This document shows positions 43,868 to 50,519 of a DNA stretch of 50,519 nt, in pieces. The translations under genes and the position numbers were made by a program. The notes under the pieces are model-generated. The model made no database searches. It was not told where the DNA came from and saw only the letters and a program-made list of their open reading frames with translations. Position 1 is the first letter of the stretch; the number at the start of each line of letters is the position of its first letter. The stretch lies in assembly GCA_024228395.1 (NCBI GenBank), contig JAAETM010000783.1, forward strand, positions 1 through 50,519, written 5' to 3'. This DNA comes from a bacterium (GTDB lineage Bacteria; Planctomycetota; UBA1135; GCA-002686595).

Positions 43868-45675
43868 GAGGTTTTGCGCTCCTTCCAGTTCCAAAGCAAT
43901 CCAAGACCCAAAACCATGCCGATCGCGATCAGAAGCGGCCACGACATGGCACTCCAGCGGCGACGGCGGACTCGCGACTCCGCCAAGTCCGTCTGTTTGT
44001 TGCGCGCCCGCATTTCTTCCGAAGTGCGCGGAACACCAGCACCGTAAATGCCAGCTCCGCGCAGTTCTTCTTCGAGTAAATTGCGAATTGGCCGTTGTCG
44101 GGGTTCCTTGCTGCGCACGTCGATTAGATCATCGCTACGCGACAACCAATCCATCATGTTGTCCAAGAGACGCAAGTTGTCGGGGGTCGCCCCCGCCATC
44201 ACCGGCCACAAATCTTGAGGCAAGGGATCGCGCAGCCAGTCCGCGTCCCCCATCAATACCACCCGCGAGTCCGCTTCCCCACTCAGGACGGCCTCATCGG
44301 TTTTTCCCACGGCCTGACCCCGATCGTGTCGTGTTGCATCAAAAGCCTCGGGGGCACCCCTGGAAAAGGGGCTGGAGAAGCGACCGGTCAACGTGGTGCC
44401 CAAGGTGTAGGACCGGCCCGTGCCACCCGCAGCCAAACTGCGCGTGTAGGCTTCGATTTCGCCCGCGTTGCCACTGGCCTCCAGGATCCAATCCACCAGG
44501 TAACTTTCCTCGGAGGAGCGCATAATATCCAGGCGGGTCATGCCCGCGGGCACCTCGCCCGGCCCAAAGACCTGGCTCCACCACAGATCGAGCGTGCCCG
44601 AGCGTCCGGTGGGCGGGAAGGTGCGCTCGAAGGCCTCGGGCCGCAGCTTGGGACAGCCCGGGTCGACGATGGGTTCCAAGCGTTTGGCCTTGGTGGGTTT
44701 GCCATCGGGCCCCAGGTCGGACACGATCCAATGTCTCTGCCCCGGCCAGGCCCGATCCCAAACGTGACCATCCATGATCGGTGCGCCCCAATGGGCGAGT
44801 GTGGCCTCGAGGCCTGAGCCCTTGAGCTCACGGCCCTCGACCACATGGGCGGCGGGCCCCACCGCATTGGAATGCACAGTGTCCAAACAGATTAGAGCCC
44901 GACCCCCTTTCTGAATGTATTGGTCCAACGCAAATGCGGCGCGCGGATGCCAATTCTGGGGTCGCAGAACCAAAACACCGTCCACGGAATCGGGGATAGA
45001 CTCACCCGCTTCCAGGTTCGCTACGGGGACTTCCACAAGCTCCATGCGTTTCTCCAGGTGGGAGCGCAAAGCCTGGAACTGACCAAAGATCACACGTTCC
45101 GCATTGCCCTCCAATGGTTCCCCCATCCAAGCCCAACGCAGGGGTTTGTCGCGCAACAAGCGCTGGACCGCACCCGCAAAATCGACCTCAAGGGTCCAGG
45201 GGTTTAGCAAGGGCAGCACCTCGGTACGACTCTTGTAGCGCAGCACCAATCCCAGATACACCAGCTGGCGGGTCTGTTCCCCGCCACGCCCCGTGACCAC
45301 GGGCAAGGGATCGATGCCATAGCTCTGGGCTTCATCCGCGGCGCTGGAAAGGACCGATGGATCCTGGGGGGCCAATCCCATATTGCCCCTGGCCAATCTT
45401 TGATAATCCTTGACCTGGGCCTCGACCCTCGCCTTGACCAGGGCCCACTCGCCGGATTGCACTTCGCCGGTGATGAAGGTCTTGACCTGCAAACGATCGT
45501 CCAAACGACCCAGGATGGCCTTGGCCCCGTCGGACACCTCGAACAGTTTGTCCTCGGAAAAGTCCTTGCGCAGATGCAAATGGCGTTGCGCCATGTGCAG
45601 GCTTTCACCCAATACGGCGAGCATGAGCACCAGGGTCAGCCAGGCTTGGAAGCGGCGGTTCTTGCGTGTTTCCAT
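43864..45675 (-). CDS. gldG: GldG-like ABC transporter auxiliary protein
   Basis: A 603-residue membrane protein of the GldG/ABC_transp_aux family. N-terminal membrane segment FQAWLTLVLMLAVLGESLHM, a large extracytoplasmic region starting DKLFEVSDGAKAILGRLDDR (the family entry motif for extracellular TIM-barrel-like domain), GVLVLRPQNWHPRAAFALDQ and RVVLMGDADWLRDP in the middle and late parts, and a C-terminal membrane helix WPLLIAIGMVLGLGLLWNW. In Bacteroidota GldG works with GldA and GldF in gliding; in other phyla homologues are common with unknown cargo, so gliding is not implied. It is 9 bp after gldF and overlaps the DUF4340 gene by 4 nt. Confidence 0.85.
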   Translation of the reverse strand: METRKNRRFQAWLTLVLMLAVLGESLHMAQRHLHLRKDFSEDKLFEVSDGAKAILGRLDDRLQVKTFITGEVQSGEWALVKARVEAQVKDYQRLARGNMGLAPQDPSVLSSAADEAQSYGIDPLPVVTGRGGEQTRQLVYLGLVLRYKSRTEVLPLLNPWTLEVDFAGAVQRLLRDKPLRWAWMGEPLEGNAERVIFGQFQALRSHLEKRMELVEVPVANLEAGESIPDSVDGVLVLRPQNWHPRAAFALDQYIQKGGRALICLDTVHSNAVGPAAHVVEGRELKGSGLEATLAHWGAPIMDGHVWDRAWPGQRHWIVSDLGPDGKPTKAKRLEPIVDPGCPKLRPEAFERTFPPTGRSGTLDLWWSQVFGPGEVPAGMTRLDIMRSSEESYLVDWILEASGNAGEIEAYTRSLAAGGTGRSYTLGTTLTGRFSSPFSRGAPEAFDATRHDRGQAVGKTDEAVLSGEADSRVVLMGDADWLRDPLPQDLWPVMAGATPDNLRLLDNMMDWLSRSDDLIDVRSKEPRQRPIRNLLEEELRGAGIYGAGVPRTSEEMRARNKQTDLAESRVRRRRWSAMSWPLLIAIGMVLGLGLLWNWKERKTS

Positions 45676-45684
45676 GGGTTTGCC

Positions 45685-46434
45685 CTACTGCAAGCGGCGC
45701 CGCTCGAGCAGCACCGTGTTCAATACCAGTCCGGTCGCGGTCAGAGCCACGAAGTAAACCACGTCACGCAGGTCCAAGACCCCGCGCGCAGCCGTATCCA
45801 AAAAGTGGGCTTGGGGCGAGGCTTGCTCCAATAGTGGCGCCAAGCTTGCCGGCAGGTACCCCACCAGCATGCGCAGCATCCAGAGACAGCCAAGAACCAA
45901 GCAGGAGACCAGGAAAGCCACCAATTGCTCCGACGTCAACGCGGAACAGCAAAGGGCCAGGGCCGTGTAGGCGGCGGCCAATCCGGCAGCCCCCAGGAAC
46001 CCCAAAATCACAGTCGCTATATCCAGCTCGCCCAAACCCATGACCGTGATGGCGGTGGGCACCACGAGCAGCAGGATCAACATCAGGACAGCGCTCCAGG
46101 ACGCCATGAACTTGCCCATGACGAGCTCCCAGGGGCGCAGCGGATAGGTCAGCAGAAGCTCCTCGGTTCCGCCCCTGCGTTCCTCCGCCCACGCCCCCAT
46201 GGTCAAGGCTGGGATCAGCAACGCCAATGAAAGCGGCAACCAGGTGTACAAGGTCAACAGGCTGGCCCACCCCCCATCCCAAAGGCCGGGGAGCGGCGCC
46301 TGCCCCACGGGGTAGCCGATGAAGTAAAAGAGCGCGGCCTGCGTCAACACAAAGATCACGATCAGCACGTAGGCCAAGGGTGATTCGAAGGTGGCGCGTA
46401 GCTCGCGGCGGCAAACGATGGCGGCGCTCTTCAT
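45685..46434 (-). CDS. gldF: ABC-2 family permease, GldF-like
   Basis: A 249-residue permease with about six membrane helices: SPLAYVLIVIFVLTQAALFY, LLTLYTWLPLSLALLIPALT, VLMLILLLVVPTAITVMGL and ATVILGFLGAAGLAAAYTAL among them. The conserved cytoplasmic motif MGAWAEERRGGTEELLLTYP identifies the GldF/NosY-type ABC-2 branch. It pairs with the adjacent ATPase, whose stop overlaps this start by 4 nt (ATGA). The substrate is unknown. Confidence 0.92.
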   Translation of the reverse strand: MKSAAIVCRRELRATFESPLAYVLIVIFVLTQAALFYFIGYPVGQAPLPGLWDGGWASLLTLYTWLPLSLALLIPALTMGAWAEERRGGTEELLLTYPLRPWELVMGKFMASWSAVLMLILLLVVPTAITVMGLGELDIATVILGFLGAAGLAAAYTALALCCSALTSEQLVAFLVSCLVLGCLWMLRMLVGYLPASLAPLLEQASPQAHFLDTAARGVLDLRDVVYFVALTATGLVLNTVLLERRRLQ

Positions 46435-47414
46435 TGGGCTTCCTCCGTATCTTCGCTGGCTGCACCGATCACGAAGCTGGACTTGTCCCCGCCCCGGGTG
46501 TGGTGCAAGAAAACGTCTTCGAGCGTGGCGCTGGTGTGGCGCAACTCCACCATGCGCCAGCTTTCGCTTTGGGCCAAACCCGCGACGAGTTCCCCCGTTG
46601 CAAATCGATCTTGTACCTGAAGGTCATAGCGCACGCGCCCTTGGGCTCCGCGCACTTCACCCAGGAATGAATCCACCCCGGGTATCCCCAGCAAAGCCTG
46701 TTCGACTCCATCCACCGCCTGCAAAAGGGTCAGCGAGAGGCGTTCGCCCTGGCCCGCAGCCAACTCCAAGAGCCCTCCATCCGCCACAAGTTTCCCTCCG
46801 GCGATGATTAGGGCACGGCGGCAAACCTCGGACACCTCGGGAAGAATATGTGTGGATAGCAGGATGGTTTTGTCCCTCGACAGCTCCACGATCAGATCAC
46901 GAATACGAACCAATTCGGCCGGGTCCAAACCGCTGGTGGGCTCGTCCAAAATCAGCACATCCGGATCTGAAATCAGCGCCTGGGCCAAACCCACGCGCTG
47001 CTTGTAACCCTTGGACAGACCCGCGATGCGACGCTTCGTGTAACCGTTCAAATCGCACCGATCGATGACCCGTTCCAAGTGATTGCGGCGCTGACCGGAG
47101 CCCAATCCACGCATGCGTCCCACGAAATCCAAGTAGCGATCCACGCGCATGCCGCGGTACAAGGGCGTGTGCTCCGGAAGGTATCCGATCTTGTTTTTGG
47201 CGGACAGACTGGATCCCAAGACCGGATCGCCCGCGATCTTCACTTGGCCCGCATCGGGAACCAGATAACCGGTGAGCATTTTCATGGTGGTACTCTTGCC
47301 CGCACCGTTGGGGCCCAAAAAGCCCACCACCTCACCGCGCTGAATGGAGAAACTCACATCCTGCACAGCTTTGACGTCGCCGTAAAACTTGCTCAGGCCA
47401 TCGGCTTGAATCAT
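46431..47414 (-). CDS. gldA: ABC transporter ATP-binding protein, GldA-like
   Basis: ATPase of the Gld-type exporter. From MIQADGLSKFYGDVKAVQDV the domain shows Walker A GFLGPNGAGKSTTMK, the Q-loop IGYLPEHTPLY, signature LSKGYKQRVGLAQAL, Walker B DVLILDEPTSGLDP and the switch His in LSTHILPEV. A C-terminal about 100-residue regulatory extension follows (DUF4162-like). ATG 47414 is the conserved family start; GTG 47468 or TTG 47474 would add 18-20 Ser/Pro/Ala-rich residues, and none has a good ribosome binding site. It begins within about 90 bp of the rho stop and may be read through from it. Confidence 0.92.
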   Translation of the reverse strand: MIQADGLSKFYGDVKAVQDVSFSIQRGEVVGFLGPNGAGKSTTMKMLTGYLVPDAGQVKIAGDPVLGSSLSAKNKIGYLPEHTPLYRGMRVDRYLDFVGRMRGLGSGQRRNHLERVIDRCDLNGYTKRRIAGLSKGYKQRVGLAQALISDPDVLILDEPTSGLDPAELVRIRDLIVELSRDKTILLSTHILPEVSEVCRRALIIAGGKLVADGGLLELAAGQGERLSLTLLQAVDGVEQALLGIPGVDSFLGEVRGAQGRVRYDLQVQDRFATGELVAGLAQSESWRMVELRHTSATLEDVFLHHTRGGDKSSFVIGAASEDTEEAQ

Positions 47415-47504
47415 GCAATCGGAGGAAATCGCTTCTGGTTTGGAAGCGGCGGGCTGGGTTTCACTCACGCTCAATGGGGGGCTCGCGGAAGAGGGGTTCG
47501 TAGA

Positions 47505-49310
47505 TCAGGCTTCGGGGTCGACCTCGAAACGCTTGAGGAAGTCGTCGGTCTTTTCCACATCATCCAAGCGGGTGATCAAGGTGTCCATGGATTCCGCCCA
47601 GTGCAGGCGGCTCAGAACCCTGCGCAGGGTGTGGACCCATTTTAGACGCTTGAGGCCCAGAAGTTTCTCCTCCTTTCGAGTTCCCGACAATTCCAAGTCG
47701 ATGGCGGGGAAGATGCGGCGATCGGCAAGTCGACGGGAGAGCACCAATTCCATGTTGCCTGTGCCCTTGAACTCCTCGAAGACGGCGGTGTCCATGCGGC
47801 TGCCGGTATACACCAGGGTGGTGCCCAGGATGGTCAGACTGCCCGCTTCAGTGGTATTGCGTGCGGAGCCGAACAGCTTGCGCGGACGCTCCATGGCACG
47901 GCTATCCAATCCACCGGACATGGTGCGTCCAGAAGAGGAATAATTGTTGTAAGCACGGGCCAAGCGGGTGATGGAATCCAGCAGCATGACCACGTCCTCC
48001 CCCATTTCGACCAAGCGCATGGCCCGGAACCAGGCGGCTTCTGCCACTTGGATGTGGTTCTTGTCGGTCTCGTCCGCAGTGGAGACATACAGCTGGCCGC
48101 GGGTCAAGGAGCGCTTCCAATCGGTGGCTTCTTCGGGGCGTTCATTGACTAAAACAACCATCAGGTGCACATCGGGGAAGCCTTCCTCGATGCCCTTGGC
48201 GAAGCTGCGCATGAGAGTGGTCTTGCCGCTGCGCGGCGGCGCCACAATCAACCCTCGCTGCCCACGCCCCACCGGAGCCAGGATGTCCATGATGCGCATG
48301 GAAACGTCCTTGGTCACATCCCCCACCGCATAGTGGAAGTCGGGATCGATGCTGGTCAGGTTCTTGAAAGGAGTGGTGCGGAGCCACTCCTTAGGCGGTT
48401 TGCCGTCAATGTCGGAGACGTCGACCAGTTGCTGCTTGTGCTTCTGCCCACGGGAAACGCGTCCCGTCACAAACATGCCGTCGCGCAGGCGCCACTTCTG
48501 AATCAGTTGCTTGGAAACAAATATCTCCCGCTTGGTGGGCAGGTAGCCATCCTCCTCCAGACGAAGAACTCCAATGTTACCCTTGCCGAGCACGAACATG
48601 CCAGTGGCCTCAGCCTTTCGTTTTTCGGTTGAGGCTTGGGCGCCTTCCTGACGCGCGGGCCGATCGGAGCGTTCCGATCTGCGCTGGGTGCGTTCACGGC
48701 CACCGCGACCGCCTCGGTCACGGCTGTTTTCACGTTCGCGGCCTGCGCGTCGGGAGCTGCGGCCTCGGCTCTCACTGGGGCGATCATCGCCCAGCTCCCG
48801 ATCCCTGCGGGATCTGCGCTGGCGTCCCTCACGGCCGAGCGGGGGTCCCTCGGGATCCTCCGCATAATCAGGTTCCGGGCCACGGGGCTGGTTGCGGCGG
48901 GAGCGACCCCGTCCTCGATCCTCTTCAGCTTCCGTACCCTTGCCACCGCGACGACGCCGGGAACGGCCCCGGCGGCTGGAGCGGCCTTCGGCCTCTCCGC
49001 CACCCTGCTCATTCGACGGCTCAGAATCTTCTCTCTTGGCCCGCTGGCGCTTGGGTGCCTCATCGGCATCCGCGCCCTCAGGGCTGCCGGAATCAGCTTC
49101 GGCCTTCTTGGTCCTGCCACGCTTGGGACCCGGGTCCGCCCCAGGGCTTTCGGGGCCGGGCTCCTCGGACTTGGTTCGGCGGCGCCGAGTACTTGTCGTG
49201 GTGCTTTTGCGCCTGGCACGTTTCTTGAGGGCCTCCCCGGACTCTGAAACAGAGCCGAAGGGCAGGTCCTCGGGGGCACCGGGCGTACGAGTGGAATCTT
49301 TGGAAACCAA
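47505..49310 (-). CDS. rho: Transcription termination factor Rho with long disordered N-terminus
   Basis: A 601-residue Rho. The first about 230 residues are almost entirely Arg, Glu, Gly, Ser and Asp in low-complexity repeats (KKRARRKSTTTSTRRRRTKS; RDRGGRGGRERTQRRSERSD). The cold-shock-like RNA-binding domain starts GMFVLGKGNIGVLRLEEDGY, with primary-site residues in KREIFVSKQLIQKWRLRDGM. The ATPase core has P-loop VAPPRSGKTTLM (about 355), VNERPEEATDW, VVMLLDSITRLARAYN and GSLTILGTTLVYTGSRMD. It threads RNA and terminates transcription. The start is a TTG with AAGAGG 6 nt upstream; no ATG lies before residue 230. Similar insertions occur in Actinobacteria and other phyla. Confidence 0.94.
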   Translation of the reverse strand: MVSKDSTRTPGAPEDLPFGSVSESGEALKKRARRKSTTTSTRRRRTKSEEPGPESPGADPGPKRGRTKKAEADSGSPEGADADEAPKRQRAKREDSEPSNEQGGGEAEGRSSRRGRSRRRRGGKGTEAEEDRGRGRSRRNQPRGPEPDYAEDPEGPPLGREGRQRRSRRDRELGDDRPSESRGRSSRRAGRERENSRDRGGRGGRERTQRRSERSDRPARQEGAQASTEKRKAEATGMFVLGKGNIGVLRLEEDGYLPTKREIFVSKQLIQKWRLRDGMFVTGRVSRGQKHKQQLVDVSDIDGKPPKEWLRTTPFKNLTSIDPDFHYAVGDVTKDVSMRIMDILAPVGRGQRGLIVAPPRSGKTTLMRSFAKGIEEGFPDVHLMVVLVNERPEEATDWKRSLTRGQLYVSTADETDKNHIQVAEAAWFRAMRLVEMGEDVVMLLDSITRLARAYNNYSSSGRTMSGGLDSRAMERPRKLFGSARNTTEAGSLTILGTTLVYTGSRMDTAVFEEFKGTGNMELVLSRRLADRRIFPAIDLELSGTRKEEKLLGLKRLKWVHTLRRVLSRLHWAESMDTLITRLDDVEKTDDFLKRFEVDPEA

Positions 49311-49651
49311 AAAAGCCTCTTGGAAAGGGGTCCTAGCGGATATCCGCAGGTCTGAAAACGGCGATTTGCCGGGGCCCGGGGCCCGCGATACACGGGTCGG
49401 GCAAGGTCGATCCTCCGCCAGTTGGGTGGATCATCGGCCTCAAGTACTCTTGAGACCGTGGTTGGGTGTGCCGGAGGTGGTCTTGATGTCCCCGATAGGG
49501 CCAATGCAAACGTGTGCATTCCCAATGGGAATAGCGTGCCGAACGGCCGTCCGACGTTCAAGCCCTTTATAGAGTCCCCATCAGGGGGATCCTGGGCTTC
49601 CCAGGCCGAAGCCCCATTCTAACAGGTTCCGAACGAACCACTCAAAAAAGA
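49311..49651 (-). promoter_or_regulatory. Structured leader/promoter region of rho
   Basis: There is no gene in this 341-bp stretch between tRNA-Pro and rho. On the rho strand it holds a TATAAA (complement of 49566-49571) that could be a -10 box without a recognisable -35. Several palindromes follow: ATTCCCATTGGGAAT (49518-49532), CTCAAGAGTACTTGAG (about 49439-49454), and a GC-rich GGGCCC repeat near 49371-49385. A long, foldable leader suits the autogenous control known for rho in other bacteria. Both the promoter and regulation are inferred. Confidence 0.4.
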
Positions 49652-49728
49652 TGGTCGGGGTGAGAGGATTTGAACCTCCGACCTCTGCGTTCCGAACACA
49701 GCGCTCTACCAAGCTGAGCCACACCCCG
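49652..49728 (-). tRNA. tRNA-Pro (anticodon CGG), CCA encoded
   Basis: Complete cloverleaf on the minus strand: acceptor CGGGGTG/CACCCCG with the C1:G72 pair typical of bacterial tRNA-Pro, D-arm GCTC...GAGC, anticodon stem CTGTG/CGCAG with loop TTCGGAA (anticodon CGG, reading CCG), T-arm GGAGG-TTCAAAT-CCTCT, discriminator A and an encoded CCA. A run of six T follows two bases after the CCA, suiting termination. Confidence 0.97.
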
Positions 49729-49743
49729 CCATTGGGAGGTAGG

Positions 49744-49772
49744 AAGTTAGGCCCGGGATCCCCCCCCGTCAA
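49744..49772 (-). promoter_or_regulatory. Sigma-70-type promoter for tRNA-Pro
   Basis: Minus-strand TTGACG (complement of 49767-49772), a 17-bp spacer rich in G, and TAACTT (complement of 49744-49749). The -10 box ends 15 bp before the mature tRNA 5' end. Hexamer spacing is ideal. An 8-bp C run (49760-49767) includes the last base of the -35 box. Confidence 0.65.
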
Positions 49773-50087
49773 TATCCAGACCGGAACATTGATAGAAATG
49801 TTGCCCCTTGGGCCATTGCGAGGCCCATTCTCCCGCATTGAGCATAGCTGAAGTCCCCCAGCCGCTGCGATCTCCCCAAAACGGACGGGGGGTTAGGGTC
49901 TGGCAATGTCGCAGGCACTTGTGAGGGTTCAACTGGAGATTGTTGTTTTTCAGGCGGCCTGCTAGGCAAGGGTTTCGAGGTTCGTCCCACAATTAAGAAC
50001 GCGGGCAGCTGAGGTCCCCCGCAGCTGGAAATACACGCCCCCCCCCGATGCTTTGGTTCTTACGACCCAACAAACAAAGAGGGAAGC
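49773..50087. other. Intergenic region without recognisable gene
   Basis: About 315 bp between the tRNA promoter and the broken transposase. No coding frame with family features is visible. It contains a run of nine C (50038-50046) and GAGGGA 4-9 bp before the transposase GTG. The left end of the insertion sequence should lie here, but I could not define its inverted repeat because the right end is outside the window. Confidence 0.4.
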
Positions 50088-50519
50088 GTGCCGAACCAGC
50101 CTATCCCCGAGTCGCTCGACTCGGTACTACAACCATTCGATTCTTGTTTCTCGAGGGCGAGTTTTGCGAACTTCATGCTGCTCGTAATCGGCTGGATACT
50201 CTGCCGACGACGTCGATGGATCACCCGGGTGGTCTACGCCAGCGGAGGCTTGAGCTATGGGCATATCTCCGTCTTTATTGATTCTTCACTTCGGCTCCGT
50301 GGGACCCTGATCAACTAGGTCGGCGTTTGCTGAACCAGCTGATAGACCTCTTGCCTGAAACTGTTCAGGCCATGGTCGATGACACTCTCTGTCGACGATC
50401 GGGACCACGCATCTTTGGCATCTCCATGCACCACGATGGCACGGCGTCCTCGTACGGCACGGGAGCATCTGGGAAGTACAGCAATATTGCATGCGGTCAC
50501 GCTTGGGTCGTGCTCACAA
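50088..50519 (+). pseudogene. IS701/IS4-like DDE transposase, frameshifted and cut by window edge
   Basis: A GTG start with a GAGGGA ribosome binding site opens a frame beginning MPNQPIPESLDSVLQPFDSC and SFANFMLLVIGWILCRRRRW, typical of IS701-type transposase N-termini. After GGLSYGHISVF the frame is lost near 50275-50280. The continuation lies one frame over: FFTSAPWDPDQLGRRLLNQL, then the first catalytic Asp region VDDTLCRRSGPRIFGISMHH, and SGKYSNIACGHAWVVLT at the edge. At the join a base appears missing and a TGA replaces the expected Arg of the FYRFF motif, so the copy is probably inactive. It is truncated by the window end. Confidence 0.78.

Noticed and set aside
43864..47414. Gliding motility machinery
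   Set aside because: Only the GldA/F/G-type exporter is present; homologues are widespread in non-gliding bacteria and no other gld genes are seen.
48503..49561. Long alternative frames (352 codons minus; about 200 codons plus) across the Rho N-terminus
   Set aside because: They arise from low-complexity Arg/Glu/Gly codons. Only the Rho frame joins a recognised core.
49652..49728. tRNA-Pro as an integration site for a mobile element
   Set aside because: No repeated tRNA 3' fragment or integrase gene was found; the nearby transposase is of a DDE type that does not use tRNA sites.

Overview
The window is high-GC, gene-dense DNA from a Gram-negative bacterium. It encodes a phosphate-selective-type porin, many lipobox lipoproteins, periplasmic multiheme cytochromes, a C1:G72 tRNA-Pro with encoded CCA, a Rho factor with a very long basic/acidic N-terminus, a Tricorn-like protease and a fused E2-E1 2-oxoglutarate dehydrogenase. 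Together these suggest Planctomycetota or a neighbouring phylum. That is an inference from gene content; no rRNA is present to settle it.

Layout. 1-7983: end of an endonuclease/exonuclease/phosphatase-type hydrolase; a lysine 6-aminotransferase gene followed by a degenerate sulfatase-like lipoprotein; an unknown protein; an rnpA-yidD-lipoprotein chain; a metallo-beta-lactamase-fold hydrolase; and an NfsA-like nitroreductase. 8015-15914 (minus strand): a surface-glycan block with four glycosyltransferase genes (one a GT2-GT4-beta-sandwich fusion), a phosphatase-like lipoprotein, and an ECF sigma factor with a Cys-containing tail. 16541-20998 (minus): a respiratory module made of a tetraheme cytochrome, a Tat-exported four-cluster ferredoxin, an NrfD-like quinone-interacting membrane protein and an octaheme hydroxylamine-oxidoreductase-like cytochrome. 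It ends at a textbook terminator and is the most interesting system here. 21112-26873 (plus): alpha/beta hydrolase, Tricorn-like protease and porin. 26874-28106: a decayed insertion sequence with recognisable inverted repeats.

28107-33492 (minus): prkA-yeaH-spoVR stress operon followed by a RecB/Cas4-like nuclease gene. 33758-34756: secreted glutaminyl-cyclase-like M28 protein. 34963-37775: two overlapping genes for M14-like proteins that both lack the zinc-ligand motif. 38067-42624: tandem universal stress protein and Kgd-type 2-oxoglutarate dehydrogenase. 42885-49310 (minus): rho followed by a GldA-GldF-GldG ABC system and a DUF4340 gene that is out of frame at an 11-G tract. 49652-49728: tRNA-Pro with its own promoter. 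The right edge holds a broken transposase.

Two themes recur. One is secreted or lipid-anchored proteins that keep an enzyme fold but appear to have lost catalytic residues (sulfatase-like, two M14-like). The other is poly-G/C runs of 8-11 bases, one of which demonstrably breaks a gene. These runs could be sequencing errors or phase-variable tracts.
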